From positions 2,706,001 to 2,770,000 of the forward strand of contig JAWNZC010000406.1 in assembly GCA_035771165.1 (NCBI GenBank): DNA of 64,000 bases, in the 5' to 3' direction. Shown here piece by piece: positions 19,470-31,800 of the stretch. The stretch's first letter is position 1. Each line of letters starts with the position of its first letter. Source of the DNA: Paragorgia papillata (taxonomy: Eukaryota > Cnidaria > Anthozoa > Scleralcyonacea > Coralliidae). Made by a program: the position numbers and the translations under genes. The notes below the pieces were generated by a model. The model was not told the DNA's origin and did no database searches. It saw only the letters and a list, made by a program, of their open reading frames with translations.

Positions 19470-19800
19470 CAACAACGAGTTTGAGTGTTTCATCAGGGGA
19501 TCCAAACACGAGAAAACATGAGGCCGAGTGGTTTTAATTGTTTTCGAGTGTTTGGCATGGATTCCCCTGATGAAACATTCGAGCGATTTCAATTGAAAAA
19601 TTCAATTAAAATAAACCCTCATATGAGATTTTATTCATGAGTGTGTGTAAAATTTATTCATACAGCAACTTGTTTATCAAGATCTTAAGAATTAGATGAA
19701 CACCGGTTTTCATCTAATATCTTGGGAGTTTACTGGAGTATCCAACTTCAAATTGGATTGGCTGATCATCTCATGAATTATTAATGAGTTTGAGATATGT
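19470..19800. repeat. Foldback family 'gtttgagtgtttcatcagggg', copy 2 (uninterrupted)
   Basis: It contains inverted caggggatccaaacac / cccctgatgaaac arms, then sequence shared with 14515-14660 and 15325-15460. It shows what copy 1 looked like before its insertions. Confidence 0.7.
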
Positions 19801-20230
19801 TGCGCGAAGCCAGTAACGAAACGTTAGAACCTTAATACATTTTATTATATTTTAACAATGCCTTACATTCGTGTTTTATGCTGGGCTTTAACCTTTAGTC
19901 ATTCCTCTTACGAACTTATTTCTTCATTGACCTACACCGGACATAATGATATAGATATTGGCGAACCTGAAGCCGTCGAAACGTCAATCACTACCACCAC
20001 TAATAGCAGTCTTTCTGATCTCAAGACTACATGCTAGACGAGCAACTTTCACACTGGCGCGCGCCTACAATCTCGTTCCCAGAGCCCAGAAGCTCTGGGA
20101 GCCCAGAAGCTCTGGGAATTCGAAGGAGATTGGCGCGCCTACAGTTAATTTAGTCCTGGGAGGGTTCCTGGGAGCTAGAATCATTCTCGTCCCCAGAGCC
20201 TCTCCCGTGCTGGCGCGCTGAAAAGGCTCT

Positions 20231-20955
20231 GGGGGAATCCAAACCGGAACACCAAGATTCTTTGGTGTTCTTTCTAAAGCGCATGCGTTTAAGTTCGCGG
20301 TTTGGGAGTTGGACACGAGATCATCGGCAGTTGTTTGCAATATAATTTTCCTTTCGTTTTCGATTCTGGCGGTTTGGCTGTCTCGTATTGACTCGTTTGA
20401 CTTTGGAACAATTCTGATTGTGGTATATTCCGTTCGAAGAAGGTCCCTGCTGAGTGTAGCTCATCGCCGCGTTTATTCCGCGGGGCAAAAGGCATTAAAA
20501 TTTACGAGTTCGCTTCAGAGCTTGGCAATACTAGAGCCCCGTCGGAATTTCTTCGTATTTACGGCTTCTTTTAGTGAAGGTAGTTCTCTTTAATATGTTG
20601 CACCGTTCGTTTATATCTGACGTGTATATTTCAATGAGATTCTTATTAATATGTACCATGCACGAACAGCCAGCAGTGTGCCGTGACCGCTGTCTAATAT
20701 CGTCTATCGCCTATCGATTTCAAATTGCTGTCTGTCTTCTGTGTTTGATTTAATTATATAATGGGAAACGGGTTGATTGCTTTGAAAAATGTTCGATTAA
20801 ATTGTTCGGGTTAGAACTATGATTAGAATTGTGCTTCGTTGTCAGTTTTCGTGTCGCAAATACTGTTTATTTATAAATATTCACTAAGCTCAATCGTTAT
20901 ATAGGCCTTTGAATTTGAACAACCAATCAGATCGCGATGATATATGGATTCCCCC
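20231..20955 (+). repeat. 725-bp direct repeat, copy A
   Basis: Near-identical to 23971-24696 apart from scattered substitutions and a few indels (e.g. 7 bp near 20337). It is bounded by gggggaatcca and tggattccccc. Open frames on both strands are shared by the copies but show no family signal. Confidence 0.9.
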
Positions 20956-21543
20956 CAGGGGGGGAATGAAGCGGCGGTGCCCGGTGCATTATGGTAGTAT
21001 TTTGATGTAAATTTCAATGGCGGCGATTTCTTCGTGAATATTTGTAAGGTAAGTTCCTTTATTGTTTGCTAATGTACTTAACATTTTACGAAAATTTTAC
21101 TTTGCGAAGTATTTTTGAGTCTTTGTTTCGGGGTGGGAAACGTTTTGCCGCCATATCTCAACTGATTGTTTTGCTGATGGCTATTTGAAATATGGTGGTG
21201 AAAACGCCTGTAAAGGAATGCATATACTGCACAGTACATTGCGATCTCTGAGCGTCAAGTTTTAGACCAAACTACCACAAAACTTCGTGAATATGAAAGA
21301 ATAGTATTCGATTTATCAGGTTTACCTATCGATCCCCAACGATCCCCTCGATTTTACGTCGAAAATGATCGTGTTTTTTCCTTAATTTTTCACTTAAGTT
21401 TAGAGTTAGCATGATGTTGACAAAGTAAAGTAACATTAGTAAGCGCTTGCAAAGTGATTTATAAATAGGTATTGGTCTATAATTTATTGGCACTGATTAC
21501 TTTGATGAAGTTGGAGTCTCATAATGTACATATAAGTGGTATA

Positions 21544-21596
<53 letters not shown>

Positions 21597-22562
21597 CTGA
21601 AGCACTACCAGCACCTCCCAATAATTAAGATGTTGAAGAAGCAAATCAAATGATTAGGTTCGAAGTCTTAGAAATACTTCACTATACGATGTACATGTAC
21701 AATGTTAGTGCCAAAATTTGTGCACATATATTTCACTTTGATGTGTACACAATATTGCATTCTCTTATAGCAGAGAAAGCAAGTATGAGTCAGTAAGAGT
21801 GGCAAGTACTGAAAGCCACTGGTAGAGTATGTGTAATTTTGTTCCATAAATATGGTTTTGCTGTTATATGGATGTTAACTATCTTTTGCTTTTTAAATTT
21901 ATAGAAAAAGATCTCAAAATACAGTAGGACACCATCTCGTGGACATATATCTCATGGATATACATGTACAGCATGGCACTGGCTGACATGTAATAAACAT
22001 TAACACATTTTGAAAACCTGATCAAAACATTTACTTTAAAATCATTGTGCCTAACTATAGTATACTTATCACAGTACATGCACTGTACAGTATCTGTAGG
22101 TGTATCAGGATGCACCTCAATTGTTAGTGATATCTTAAAGTATATTTGTATATCAGTATATGTATATTAATTGAAGTTGATAAATACATGTGGCAGTGTC
22201 ATTAAGGACTGGTCATTATTTATAGGGTATACTGGGTGAAGAACAAACTGAGATTGTCAAAGCAACAGAAGAAGCAAAGTCAACTCAGTTCATTGTTTTC
22301 AATTGAAACAAAAATTTTACTTTGTAAATTATGAACTAGAATTTTGTGGATTTTGAAAATTAAAATTTCAAAACCTATACCAGTGAAGTCAAAATGTTTC
22401 ATGACTTAGGGTCAATTTTATGCAACCCTGTAATGTTTTTATCCCAAGGTCCCCTTTTGGTAATTAATATGGTTATGTAATTAAATCCAATGTTCTGAAA
22501 AGTTGTTTGGAATCTTATATGTTTAATGTCAACTGAAATTATTTTGTTGTCACCTAACACTA
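20956..22562. other. Interior of composite element, no clear coding
   Basis: It begins cagggggggaatgaagcgg. A possible 5' exon-like stretch near 21017-21050 ends in a donor-like gtaagttc but has only a five-codon frame. The rest is AT-rich with no domain seen. Confidence 0.4.
21540..21594. repeat. (AT)n microsatellite
   Basis: An AT/TA dinucleotide run with one interruption (ac). Confidence 0.95.
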
Positions 22563-22691
22563 TTAGAGTAGCCCTGTCACCTCCCGGGCAATATATCCAA
22601 CAGCTTTAAAACCTTCACCGTAATCGATCTGAACTAAAATGGCATTGCTGTCATAGTCATTAGTAGGTTCTGGTTGTTTCTAGACGTGCTG
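22563..22691 (-). pseudogene. HIRAN-like domain fragment
   Basis: A 36-codon minus-strand stretch reads PEPTNDYDSNAILVQIDYG and then GYIAREVTGLL before a stop. The E-P-x-N-x-YD-x-NAI pattern followed by GY-I-xRE resembles the HIRAN domain that binds DNA ends in HLTF-type proteins. It lies on the same strand as, and downstream of, the EXO1-like exon, so both may come from one element-encoded protein. It is short and the call rests on the motif. Confidence 0.45.
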
Positions 22692-22846
22692 GAACTTGTT
22701 TTTGTTGCTCATTCGTGGCCAAGACACCATCTTGCATTTCTTTATGGTGTGCACTCCCCAGAACCTTAAAAGGTAAAGTATGCTACTCCTCATCACTGGT
22801 TTTCCCCGCACCATCAACTGTGTTGTTGTGTGCAGTTGCAGCTACT

Positions 22847-23500
22847 TACATTTTGTAGATTGAAAAGCCCAATGGCATATGTATCTATTGTTGCCTTGTC
22901 CAAAGAGAATAATGATTTTACATTATTTGGCTTTGTAGGATCAACATTGCCTTCAATAAAATTGAGTAAGGTCATCCCTGCCATTTGTGTAAAAAGGTTC
23001 TATCATTGCCAGTTTCGATTTTGTAAAGCGGAACTTGGGTCAAATAAAAAGGGTTGAATACTGGATGACTGAGAAATGAACGAATTGCTAGTTGAAAATT
23101 GTTTATGCTGTGCTTTTCCTTTAGAGAATTAATTGCATCACGAGGGGCAGGTTTTTGTTTGGTTGCAGCAAATGCTCTGTTCAATCCAATACCCCTCATT
23201 GAAGGTAAATAATCACATCCAGACAATACACACATGTATCGAAACATATCTTCAGAGAATGAATAAAGTTTATCAGAATTGCTTAAAACAATTAATTCCC
23301 TGTCCATATTAACGAAATTAATCTTAAAAAATAATCTTTGTATATTCGGAACTTCCAAAGACAAGAAGGTCTGAGTCTTCAGACAAAATGTAATCGATAA
23401 GGCCGATCTTTTGCAAGTAAGTAAGTTGAGCGTCACTCTCATAAGGCGAGACAACGTAATCGTATCCCTTTTCAATGCACACTTTGATGAGAGAAATGAC
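22847..23500 (-). pseudogene. EXO1-like XPG-family nuclease fragment
   Basis: On the minus strand, frame one reads KVCIEKGYDYVVSPYESDAQ then IGLIDYILSEDSDLLVFG, the XPG-I region with its acidic metal-binding residues. After a frame change near 23290 it continues as DMFRYMCVLSGCDYLPSMRG, the strongly conserved EXO1 block. A second frame change lies near 22990, and the coding stretch ends at a good donor (gtaagt) at 22846. EXO1 family members are 5'-3' exonucleases in mismatch repair; this fragment lacks the N-terminal XPG-N domain and is broken. It sits between the 725-bp direct repeats, which suggests a transposon-borne copy. Confidence 0.75.
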
Positions 23501-23970
23501 ATACGTTTACGAGCGTATGTATACTCAAATGCGTCAAATATGAACGAGTCGCGAGTGTAAACTCGTCAGCACTCTGTACGTATACATACGCCAAAAAAAA
23601 CAGTACTGCAGTAAATCAAATATTTAACCAATAAACTTTAATATACTCAAACCAGACTGACTGAATTCGAATATCTTCCGTTGCGCGACAAAGTCTCAAG
23701 CAAATCGTGAAAGGAACTACAAACTACATACTCTATGTCCTGATTTTAGAAGGTATTCATTCAATTTCAGATCGATGTGCCATAGAAAGGCGTCCGGACG
23801 AATTTAAGAGCAAAGTTTCTTCATTTTCATTAAGTATTGATCGATATACGACACTTTACTTTGCGCGCAGAGCTCCTCTCTCAACGAAGACGTAAACAGA
23901 ACTGAGCTCGGTAAAGCCTCGTTTTCAATAATCTCAATGCGCATGTGCAAGTCCGCTCATGCCCCCCCTG

Positions 23971-24696
23971 GGGGGAATCCAAACCGGAACACCAAGATTC
24001 TTTGGTGTTCTTTCTAAAGCGCATGCGTTTAAGTTCGCGGTTTGGGAGTTGGACACGAGATCATCGGCAGTTGTTTGCATTTTGCAATATAATTTTCTTT
24101 TCGTTTTCGATTCTGGCGGTTTGGCTGTCTCGTATTGACTCGTTTGACTTTGGAACAATTCTGATTGTGGTATATTCCGTTCGAAGAAGGTCCCTGCTGA
24201 GTGTAGCTCATCGCCGCGTTTATTCGGCGGGGCAAAAGGCATTAAAATTTACGAGTTCGCTTCAGAGCTTGACAATACTAGAGCCGCGTCGGAATTTCTT
24301 CGTATTTTATTACGGCTTCTTTTAGTGAAGGTAGTTCTCTTTAATTTGTTGCACCGTTCGTTTATATTTGACGTGTATATTTCAATGAGATTCTTATTAA
24401 TATGTACCATGCACGAACAGCCAGCAGTGTGCTGTCTAATATCGTCTATCGCCTATCGATTTCAAATTGCGTCTGTCTTCTGTGTTTGATTTAATTAAAT
24501 AATGGGAAACGGGTTGATTGCTTTGAAAAATGTTCGATTAAATTGTTCGGATTAGAACTATGATTAGAATTGTGCTTCGTTGTCAGTTTTCGTGTCTCAA
24601 ATACTGTTTATTTATAAACATTCACTAAGCTCCATCGTTATATAGGCCTTTGAATTTGAACAACCAATCAGATCGCGATGATATATGGATTCCCCC
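23971..24696 (+). repeat. 725-bp direct repeat, copy B
   Basis: The partner of copy A. It ends about 370 bp upstream of the RAVER start codon. Confidence 0.9.
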
Positions 24697-24800
24697 AGAG
24701 CCTTTTCAGCGCGCTAGCACGGGAGAGGCTCTGGGGACGAGAATGGCCCAGAGCCTTTTAACGCGCGCCAGCACGGGAGAGGCTCTGGGGACGAGAATGG
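24694..24800. repeat. Tandem duplication of a ~53-bp palindromic unit
   Basis: Two adjacent units (24694-24746 and 24747-24800) read cccagagcctttt...ctctggggacgagaatgg. The second may be a separate insertion of the same small element. Confidence 0.85.
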
Positions 24801-25066
24801 AATGAGATTGCAATGCATTGCATGCATAATTATCATAAATTTGTTGTGTTCGCATGAATCGGATCTGTTCCTCGTGTACTGTGTTTTAGGTTTATCGCCA
24901 ATAAAGGATTTTTTTAGCATCGTTTTTAACCGAAGACATAACTTATATCTTTCTTATCGCCGTGGTTACTTTTTCTGCGTAAACCAGGTCGTCTGTTACC
25001 GATTTGTGTGGTGATTCGAGACGAGACAGGGAATTTTGCAAGCCGGTGTTCCTGCATTTATACAAC
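24801..25066 (+). promoter_or_regulatory. Presumed RAVER promoter / 5' UTR region
   Basis: The only stretch between the upstream composite element and the ATG. No clear TATA box; a pyrimidine stretch (ttactttttctgcg, about 24966-24979) could mark an initiator. Inference from position only. Confidence 0.35.
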
Positions 25067-25150
25067 ATGGAAGGAGACAGATCGAAGAAAGAATCGAGCA
25101 AGAGTCGTAAGATTCTGATATCAAATCTACCTGATACGATTTCTATTGAA
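25067..25150 (+). CDS. RAVER: RAVER exon 1, residues 1-28
   Basis: MEGDRSKKESSKSRK then ILISNLPDTISIE, the start of RRM1 with RNP2. Donor gtaagt at 25151, phase 0. An in-frame TAA at 24980 precedes the ATG with no intervening ATG. Confidence 0.9.
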
Positions 25151-28100
25151 GTAAGTACTTTAGAAATAAACATTTGGTCAATAAGTTAAGATTTGTGCAC
25201 CGGGCAAAAATTTATAATAAGAAGTTTAGAAGTAATCTCGATACCAGCTGGTCGCTTCTTGGTCTTCTTGAAGTAGCCTACATGTACTTCCCCCTCCTGG
25301 CCTTCAATTGGGTTTGAATGATTTCAACTTTTTTGTTAAGTTTAACATAAATATTTAGATCCAACATTGCGATGTAAAATAATCTGTAAATATCAATACC
25401 TTTTCTTCTCTAGTTCTGAAACAATCCTCAAAGATTCAGAGGACTGTATATTAAAAATTGCGAATTTTTGCCATGTTGCATGGAACTGACATAAATTTGC
25501 TGATTTGCAAAAGTGAAGTTGTCTAATTAAAAATATCAGTGCCCAGCACAAAACACGAATAAAAGTCATCCGACAAAGGATAAAAATAAAATTACATGAA
25601 TAGACCAATCAAAAGAAAGAACTAAAAATATATTACAGGTTATGCACCTATCAATGTTAAGCCCGAGGGGGGGAGGCCGGGCAGATGTGGGGGATTTGAT
25701 TTTTCTGAAGAATGTTTGGGCAAAATCCCCAACCTGGAGCTCAAAATATAGGTCAAACTGGATCAAATCCCCCTGCCTCAGGGGGATTTGATCCAGTACC
25801 CCATTCAACGAAAACGACAGCTTACCTTCAGAAATGATCTCCTCGTGGTTTGTTTTTTAAAATCTAAGATGGCCACCCCGCAATCTTATTTCCAGATCCT
25901 GCGCTCCTTTTGGCCACCAGCGCTAGGCCACTAGGCTCGGTATTAAAGGCCCGGTAAGCCCCGGTGCCAGATTAACAGCCCAATATTAGTTCTCAGTTCT
26001 TCTAGCCAAAAATTCAAATGTCCCCACTCTGGGGTCTAGACTTTTAATCAAATTCCTGAGTGTGGGGAAGACAATGAAGTTCAAATCCCCCACATCTGAC
26101 CAGCCTCCCCCCTTTGTGAAAGGGTCTGGAGAATGAAATTGATGACCCGGATAATTAGGGCTGAAGGCCCTGCATGGTCCAGAGGACCATCCTGCTAGGG
26201 GTTCCTGGGCATGCACCCTGGGAAATTTTGAAGCTCTCAAATGCCATTTCAGATGTAAAAAATGCCATACAACTGAGTCGGATATGATGCATTTTTTCTT
26301 AGAATAAATCACGACACTTTAAAGATGTCTGATTAATTAACAGACACATTTCTCAACATTTATTTTTGTACTATCCCTTAAGGTTGACATAAAAAGTGTA
26401 ATATGTGAAAAACTTCATTTTGATGTATGTATACTTGTATAATCAAACTGCTCAGAGAAATGGTATTAAAACAGACAAAATATAGCTAAAGTAATGGTAG
26501 ATCCCAGACTCCAGCACGGTAGAATTCAATATGGTGGGAAGAGCAAGTTTACTTTGAAGATTTTCACACAAAACGGTTTTCAAAACATGTGTTTTTAAAA
26601 TCATTCATGGATTATTTATTTATCCAGTAACAGCGAAATACGATGGAGACATGGCAAATTTGCTACAAAATCCACTCAATTACAAGTGAAATTCACCGTT
26701 CGCTGGCCTAAATCTGAAGGAATGTTCTTTACAAGCTCGAGGGATGGGATTTTTGACACATAAAATCATCTTAATACTATATTTTAGCACTTGATATTTC
26801 CCAGGGAGGAGTATTTTGACCAACAAGGCTATTCTACTACAGGGGAATTTGATTCTTTTCCCAAAAAGTCAATATTCCCATGGGTTGCCCCCCCCCCCCC
26901 CCCCCCTTTGGGCTTAACATTGAATTGATAGGTGCATAATTGACACAGGTAAAAGAAAGATAAAATTACAGAGTGATGAGAAAGCATGCAAGAGTAATCA
27001 AAACAAGTAAAGAGGTGCTGAACCAATATTACTGTTTAGATCTGGTTTGAGTTTGTTAATATTTAATAAACTCTCGCATAACAGAAGTTCTGATTTAGCC
27101 ATTGAAGTGAAGTCAATCTCTTAGCCAGGCAGTCTGACCTATGGATATGGGATCAATTTTATACACCTCCTTACCCATTTGGAGTCATACAGTATTCTTG
27201 AAGGACCCAGTTAGATCATTCAAATATATGGCTTCCCTAACTTTTATGCTCTGAGGTCTGAGGACATAGATGAAGTATGCAATACATTCAAATGCCCTAC
27301 TGTAACAACAACTTAAAAGGCCAAATAGAATAGAATAAAACTTTATTTTACGAGGGAAAAGACGTATTAACCATAAAGGTTATCTAACATACGGCCCTAA
27401 ATGCCTGGCCCTAGGGCAAAATTGTGACAAAATAAAAGCTGATTTATTGATGGTTGCCAATATTTGTCAACAGAACATATCAACAAAAAATAACATGTGG
27501 CTAAGATAATGTGATCAGTAACAATCAGTCATCTGCCAGATGGAGTTTAAGTTGAAATATGAAAAATGAAATACGATTGACAGAAGTCAGAAACTAAAAA
27601 TGTTTCACCAAACAAGAAAATATGAAGTGTTAAACATAAATAAATACACCTTATCAAATTAATCAAATTTGACAACTTTGCACTTTTCTTAAAAAAGAAT
27701 ATGAAATTCACAAGTATAAAACCCAGAATGATGACCACTGATATATGTATGTCAGTGTGATTGGCCAATAACCAATCAGCCTGAAAGTTACCGATTATTG
27801 GCTTCTACCAATTTCCAATTATCGGCTCATCCCTAATAAAAACTGGTGGTAATTTGATTTTTATGGGAAAACAAATCAAGGGCAAAAAATGAGGATAAAG
27901 GATCACAATGGGCATAGTGATTTTGCCCAGCAGAATGATCTGTGTATTTCTAAAGGGACACTATTATATAGTTACCGTAGTTAGTTATCTTTTTTACATC
28001 ACTTTTTCCACTGCACTGTTGGGTTGGACGTTTCATTGCAATCCTTACAGCCTTTCTCGATATCTCTCGATCTACTGGATTAACTCTTTCTAGTTACCAC

Positions 28101-28847
28101 TTTCTTTTATCTTCTTCTAAGACATTTCCACATCTTCTGTAGATGTTTTTTGCTAGCTGAAGATGTGGAAACGTGTCTGTATATTTATTATAATTAATTA
28201 TTAATTATGCTGCTATTGCATCTGCTAGCTGCAGGCATTCCACCCAAAAACAGGAGTTAAGAAATTGAAACTTTCAGTTCAAATCCCCCATCTACATGTA
28301 CAGTGTATACCAAATTCCCCACCTTTAAGAAGACCTCAAATGTCAAATTCCCCAAGAATGCTTAAAGTTAAATTCTCACAGTGTACCCATAGGATTGGGG
28401 GGGGGGGGGGGGGGGGAGATTTTGAAGTTTTGAATTGATCAGTACATTACTTTTGTAAATTGTTTGTAGAATTAGAATGCTTATCTTATCTCGTATCTCA
28501 TCAACACTTATGCATCATCTCACTTATCTCATTGAACTACAAGTATAAATGCTATCACTGACACTGTTGTTTACATTTAGAATGGACTTACTGTATAGCT
28601 ATAGACCACTTTCATAATGGCAACTAATTTGAATATTCTTTTGGTGTGCATCTTAATAAGCCTTTCTAGCCTCATTTGTGTGTGTGCAATTCAAAAGAAT
28701 CCTTGCTTCAAAACGAGGTCAGAAAGGCTAATTTAGATGCAAATAAAAGATTATTTAAAAATAGTGTCCATTGTGAAAGTGGTCTATACTATTCCCCATT
28801 CAAGTATATGACTTACTTGTGTGTTGTTTTTTGTTTTTTTTTTTGTT

Positions 28848-28888
<41 letters not shown>

Positions 28889-31800
28889 GGGGAGGATATA
28901 CTTGAATTGATGCAAGCTATGAGAATGAAAGTTATAGATTTGCATTTACTGTTTCTACAGTATGGTCTGCAAGCTACAAGTAACAATGAAAATTTGTATT
29001 ATTTATATAATATCTGATTATTTGCACAAAAAGACACTTCATCACACATGCAAGTTCCAAATCATTGATGCCAGAAAATTGATGTACTGTATATCTTTCT
29101 GAAGTTAAACTGTGATCTCTGTCTGAGGAGGGCTGCAAGTTACTATTGGACAAAGTCTACATGCCAAATTTGACAATTATCAGAAAAAAATTAAATTTTG
29201 ATTAGACAATGTCGTTCCAGGGCATGAGATTTGAAATTTTCAGCAGTATCCAGTGGGATACTGGCACTTAAAAATCTGGTATCCCTCCTTGAAAATTAGT
29301 ATCCCACATTTGGATAGTAGATATTCCAATAAGCAGTATCCAAACGAGGTTAACTTTTATTTAAACACAACAATAGACTGGAAAGTTTGTACCTACATAT
29401 AAGAAATATACGAATCTCCTTAGTGCATTTTACAAACTTTTCTGCAGTCTGGCTGACAACATTCATACTACACTAGTATACAGTATGCCTAGCCCAGCTG
29501 TACAATAACACATCGATAAGAGTGTTAATACTTTAGTTTATTTACGTCATGAACATAATTGTAAAGTGTCCATGGCATTGTCAAAAGCCATCAAATCCAG
29601 GACTATGTAGTGTGACTGTATTAAATATTAAACAACTAACAACACGAGATCGAAAAAAATACGCGGAATATTTTAATCTCGTTCCCGGAGCCTACGATCA
29701 TTTTGTCCAGCAATGACTCCTTGTTGCAGGTACTACTTCGTGTATGCCTATCATTTACAGTTGTCAACTTCATCGAATTTTCCACCAACATTCGCAGACA
29801 AGACGCGAAGAACGACAACAATTAATTGGGATAGAAATCATAGAATCACTCATAGAATTTGCTACTCAACAATTGTTCACTATCCTAATTTTCATGGTAT
29901 CCCCACGGGATACTGAGCTTATGATGCCCAGTATCCAAACTTAAAATGTGGTATCCCCGGGATATCGGGATACCGCAAATCTCATGCCCTGCCGGTTCCA
30001 AATAAAATACAGCAGTAAAGTGGCATGTGATAACTACAGTACTATACAGTAGCTGCCTGGCAGCAAATAGAACATACATGTGCAAAAATGCACACATAAA
30101 TGACTTGGAGTCTGTGGTGAGATGTGTTGAAGCACCTCAAATGGCCAGGTTGTAGTTTAGAGTATTACCATAGTTTGCAGCGTACATATGTTTATAAGGG
30201 CCTTCGCTCGAAACATTAGACTCCTACGCTCTCTGTTTCAGCAATATATCTAACCTTACTATATTTCAATTGTTGTTTCAACACTGCCTACACAGCACGC
30301 TACTTTTATTTCACTGTTTCAACAACTCTACTGCTGGGTGCAAGTTTGGTTTAAATGAGAAGCTTGTTTGAGATTGCTGACAAAATAAAAATTAGAGTTT
30401 CTGACAAAATAAAAATGCTTCTTAACATAAAAATGACGATTGTTGATATTTTAAGTTATTATTAAAATTGCTGTGTATACTGGTAACTGGTCCGTGTCTG
30501 GTACCTACAGTATCAAGTTTAATTTGATGGACTCAACTTATACTCAATGTATTGAATACAAGCCACGGTGCACTCATTATAATATTTGAAGCTAGTTTAG
30601 TGATTTCCAAAACACTATAGTACTGCTAAAATAATTGTAGTGTCTGTATTGAAGTTAATCTTAAGCGACAGTTCCGTCATCTTTTGGTGAGTTGACGTCG
30701 TCCTGAAGACGTGAAAATGCTCTAAGTGGCGTTGTATGAAGGGACTCGGTGTTGAGGACGCGGTGTTGAGATTAATCTTGGGACTAAAAATTATTCGTTC
30801 TTGCTGTTTTGCAAATATAATTATTTTGTTTCTAAAGGACCTCGTCGTTGAGGTTGACCTCGTAGATTTTAAAACCCCAATAATCGTGCTTTGTACATAC
30901 TGGAAAACATGTCTACAATAAAAATAGTCACAAATGAAATAAAGCCAAAAGCATTTATTCTGGTGGCCAGTTAGTAACATCAGGGCCATACAAGAAAGTT
31001 TAAAAAACGTTTTGGGGGAAATGGCTACTTCCAATACAATTTTTTATTTGTTAATATTTTTGACCGTATTCAAAACAAAGTTCTAAATTGAGTCAAATCC
31101 AATGAAATCAAGATCAGAGATTTATCACATGAATCCATCGTCAAATCTGTGTCAAACTTGGGTAAACTTTTTGAGAGAGCATCATGGATTATTTAACACA
31201 AGAGTGGCTTTGCATGATATTGCCAAAAACGTGTTATAAACAGAGCATTTGCAACGAAATATAGCGCTAAGTAATAAGTAAGTAAGTATACAGTAAGTAT
31301 TTACTGCACATAAAATTAGTGGTTTTTATATTACGGTATAGTACTATGCGTGTCATGCCGCGTAGTTCTTCGGGAAGCTTTTCCGGAATTAAATAAATTG
31401 TCAGACTGTCAGTGAGATTGTCAATTAGATAATCAAAATTAGCTTTGATCCACAGTTTGCAATTTCATTGGATGAGTAAATACCCTTTACAAGGGCGTTT
31501 AAAGTCTTGGTCAAGTCCAAACAGTGCACCATGCAGGGATTATATTTATTCGTATGATCACAGAATAACCAATCTGAAGCGATGCCTGGATTCTGGGCAT
31601 TTCGACGTCATCAGTATGGCATTTTTTGCATTTGAGAGGTGGACTTTTTTGACATCTGACACACATACACTGTACTTTACTTTGGGGGAGGAACAAGCCC
31701 ACATAGTGTTACAACGTAACCTAACATTTTAGGCCTTATCCACACGTATCTGTTTTCGTTTGAAACGCAACTTTTTTTATCTGTTTTTCAAAAAAATCCG

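Larger units (their letters stand above)
20180..24746. mobile_element. Composite element with inverted ends and 725-bp direct repeats
   Basis: The outer ends (20180-20240 and 24686-24746) are inverted copies: attctcgtccccagagcctc through ggctctgggggaatcca. Inside each end is a ~725-bp direct repeat (20231-20955, 23971-24696) whose own termini are GGGGGAATCCA/TGGATTCCCCC. The 3.0-kb interior is bounded by a ccccccagggggg palindrome at both sides. It holds minus-strand remnants of an EXO1-like nuclease and a HIRAN-like domain. No known superfamily fits well. Nesting of several palindromic elements is the alternative to a single transposon. Confidence 0.6.

Noticed and set aside
18375..20015. 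Penelope-like retroelement suggested by gacgtttcgacggc motifs
   Set aside because: No RT or GIY-YIG coding was found; the motif resemblance alone is not enough.
20309..20593. Open frames on both strands shared by both 725-bp repeats
   Set aside because: Conserved only because the repeats are near-identical; no domain, and both strands are open.
22847..23500. Functional host EXO1 gene
   Set aside because: At least two frame changes, no N-terminal domain, and it lies between transposon direct repeats.
20231..24696. LTR retrotransposon with 725-bp LTRs
   Set aside because: The repeats lack TG...CA ends, primer site or polypurine tract, and the interior has no Gag or RT.
28676..29017. 113-codon + frame with poly-Gly
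   Set aside because: It is driven by the G30 tract and a MITE; no domain and no splice context.
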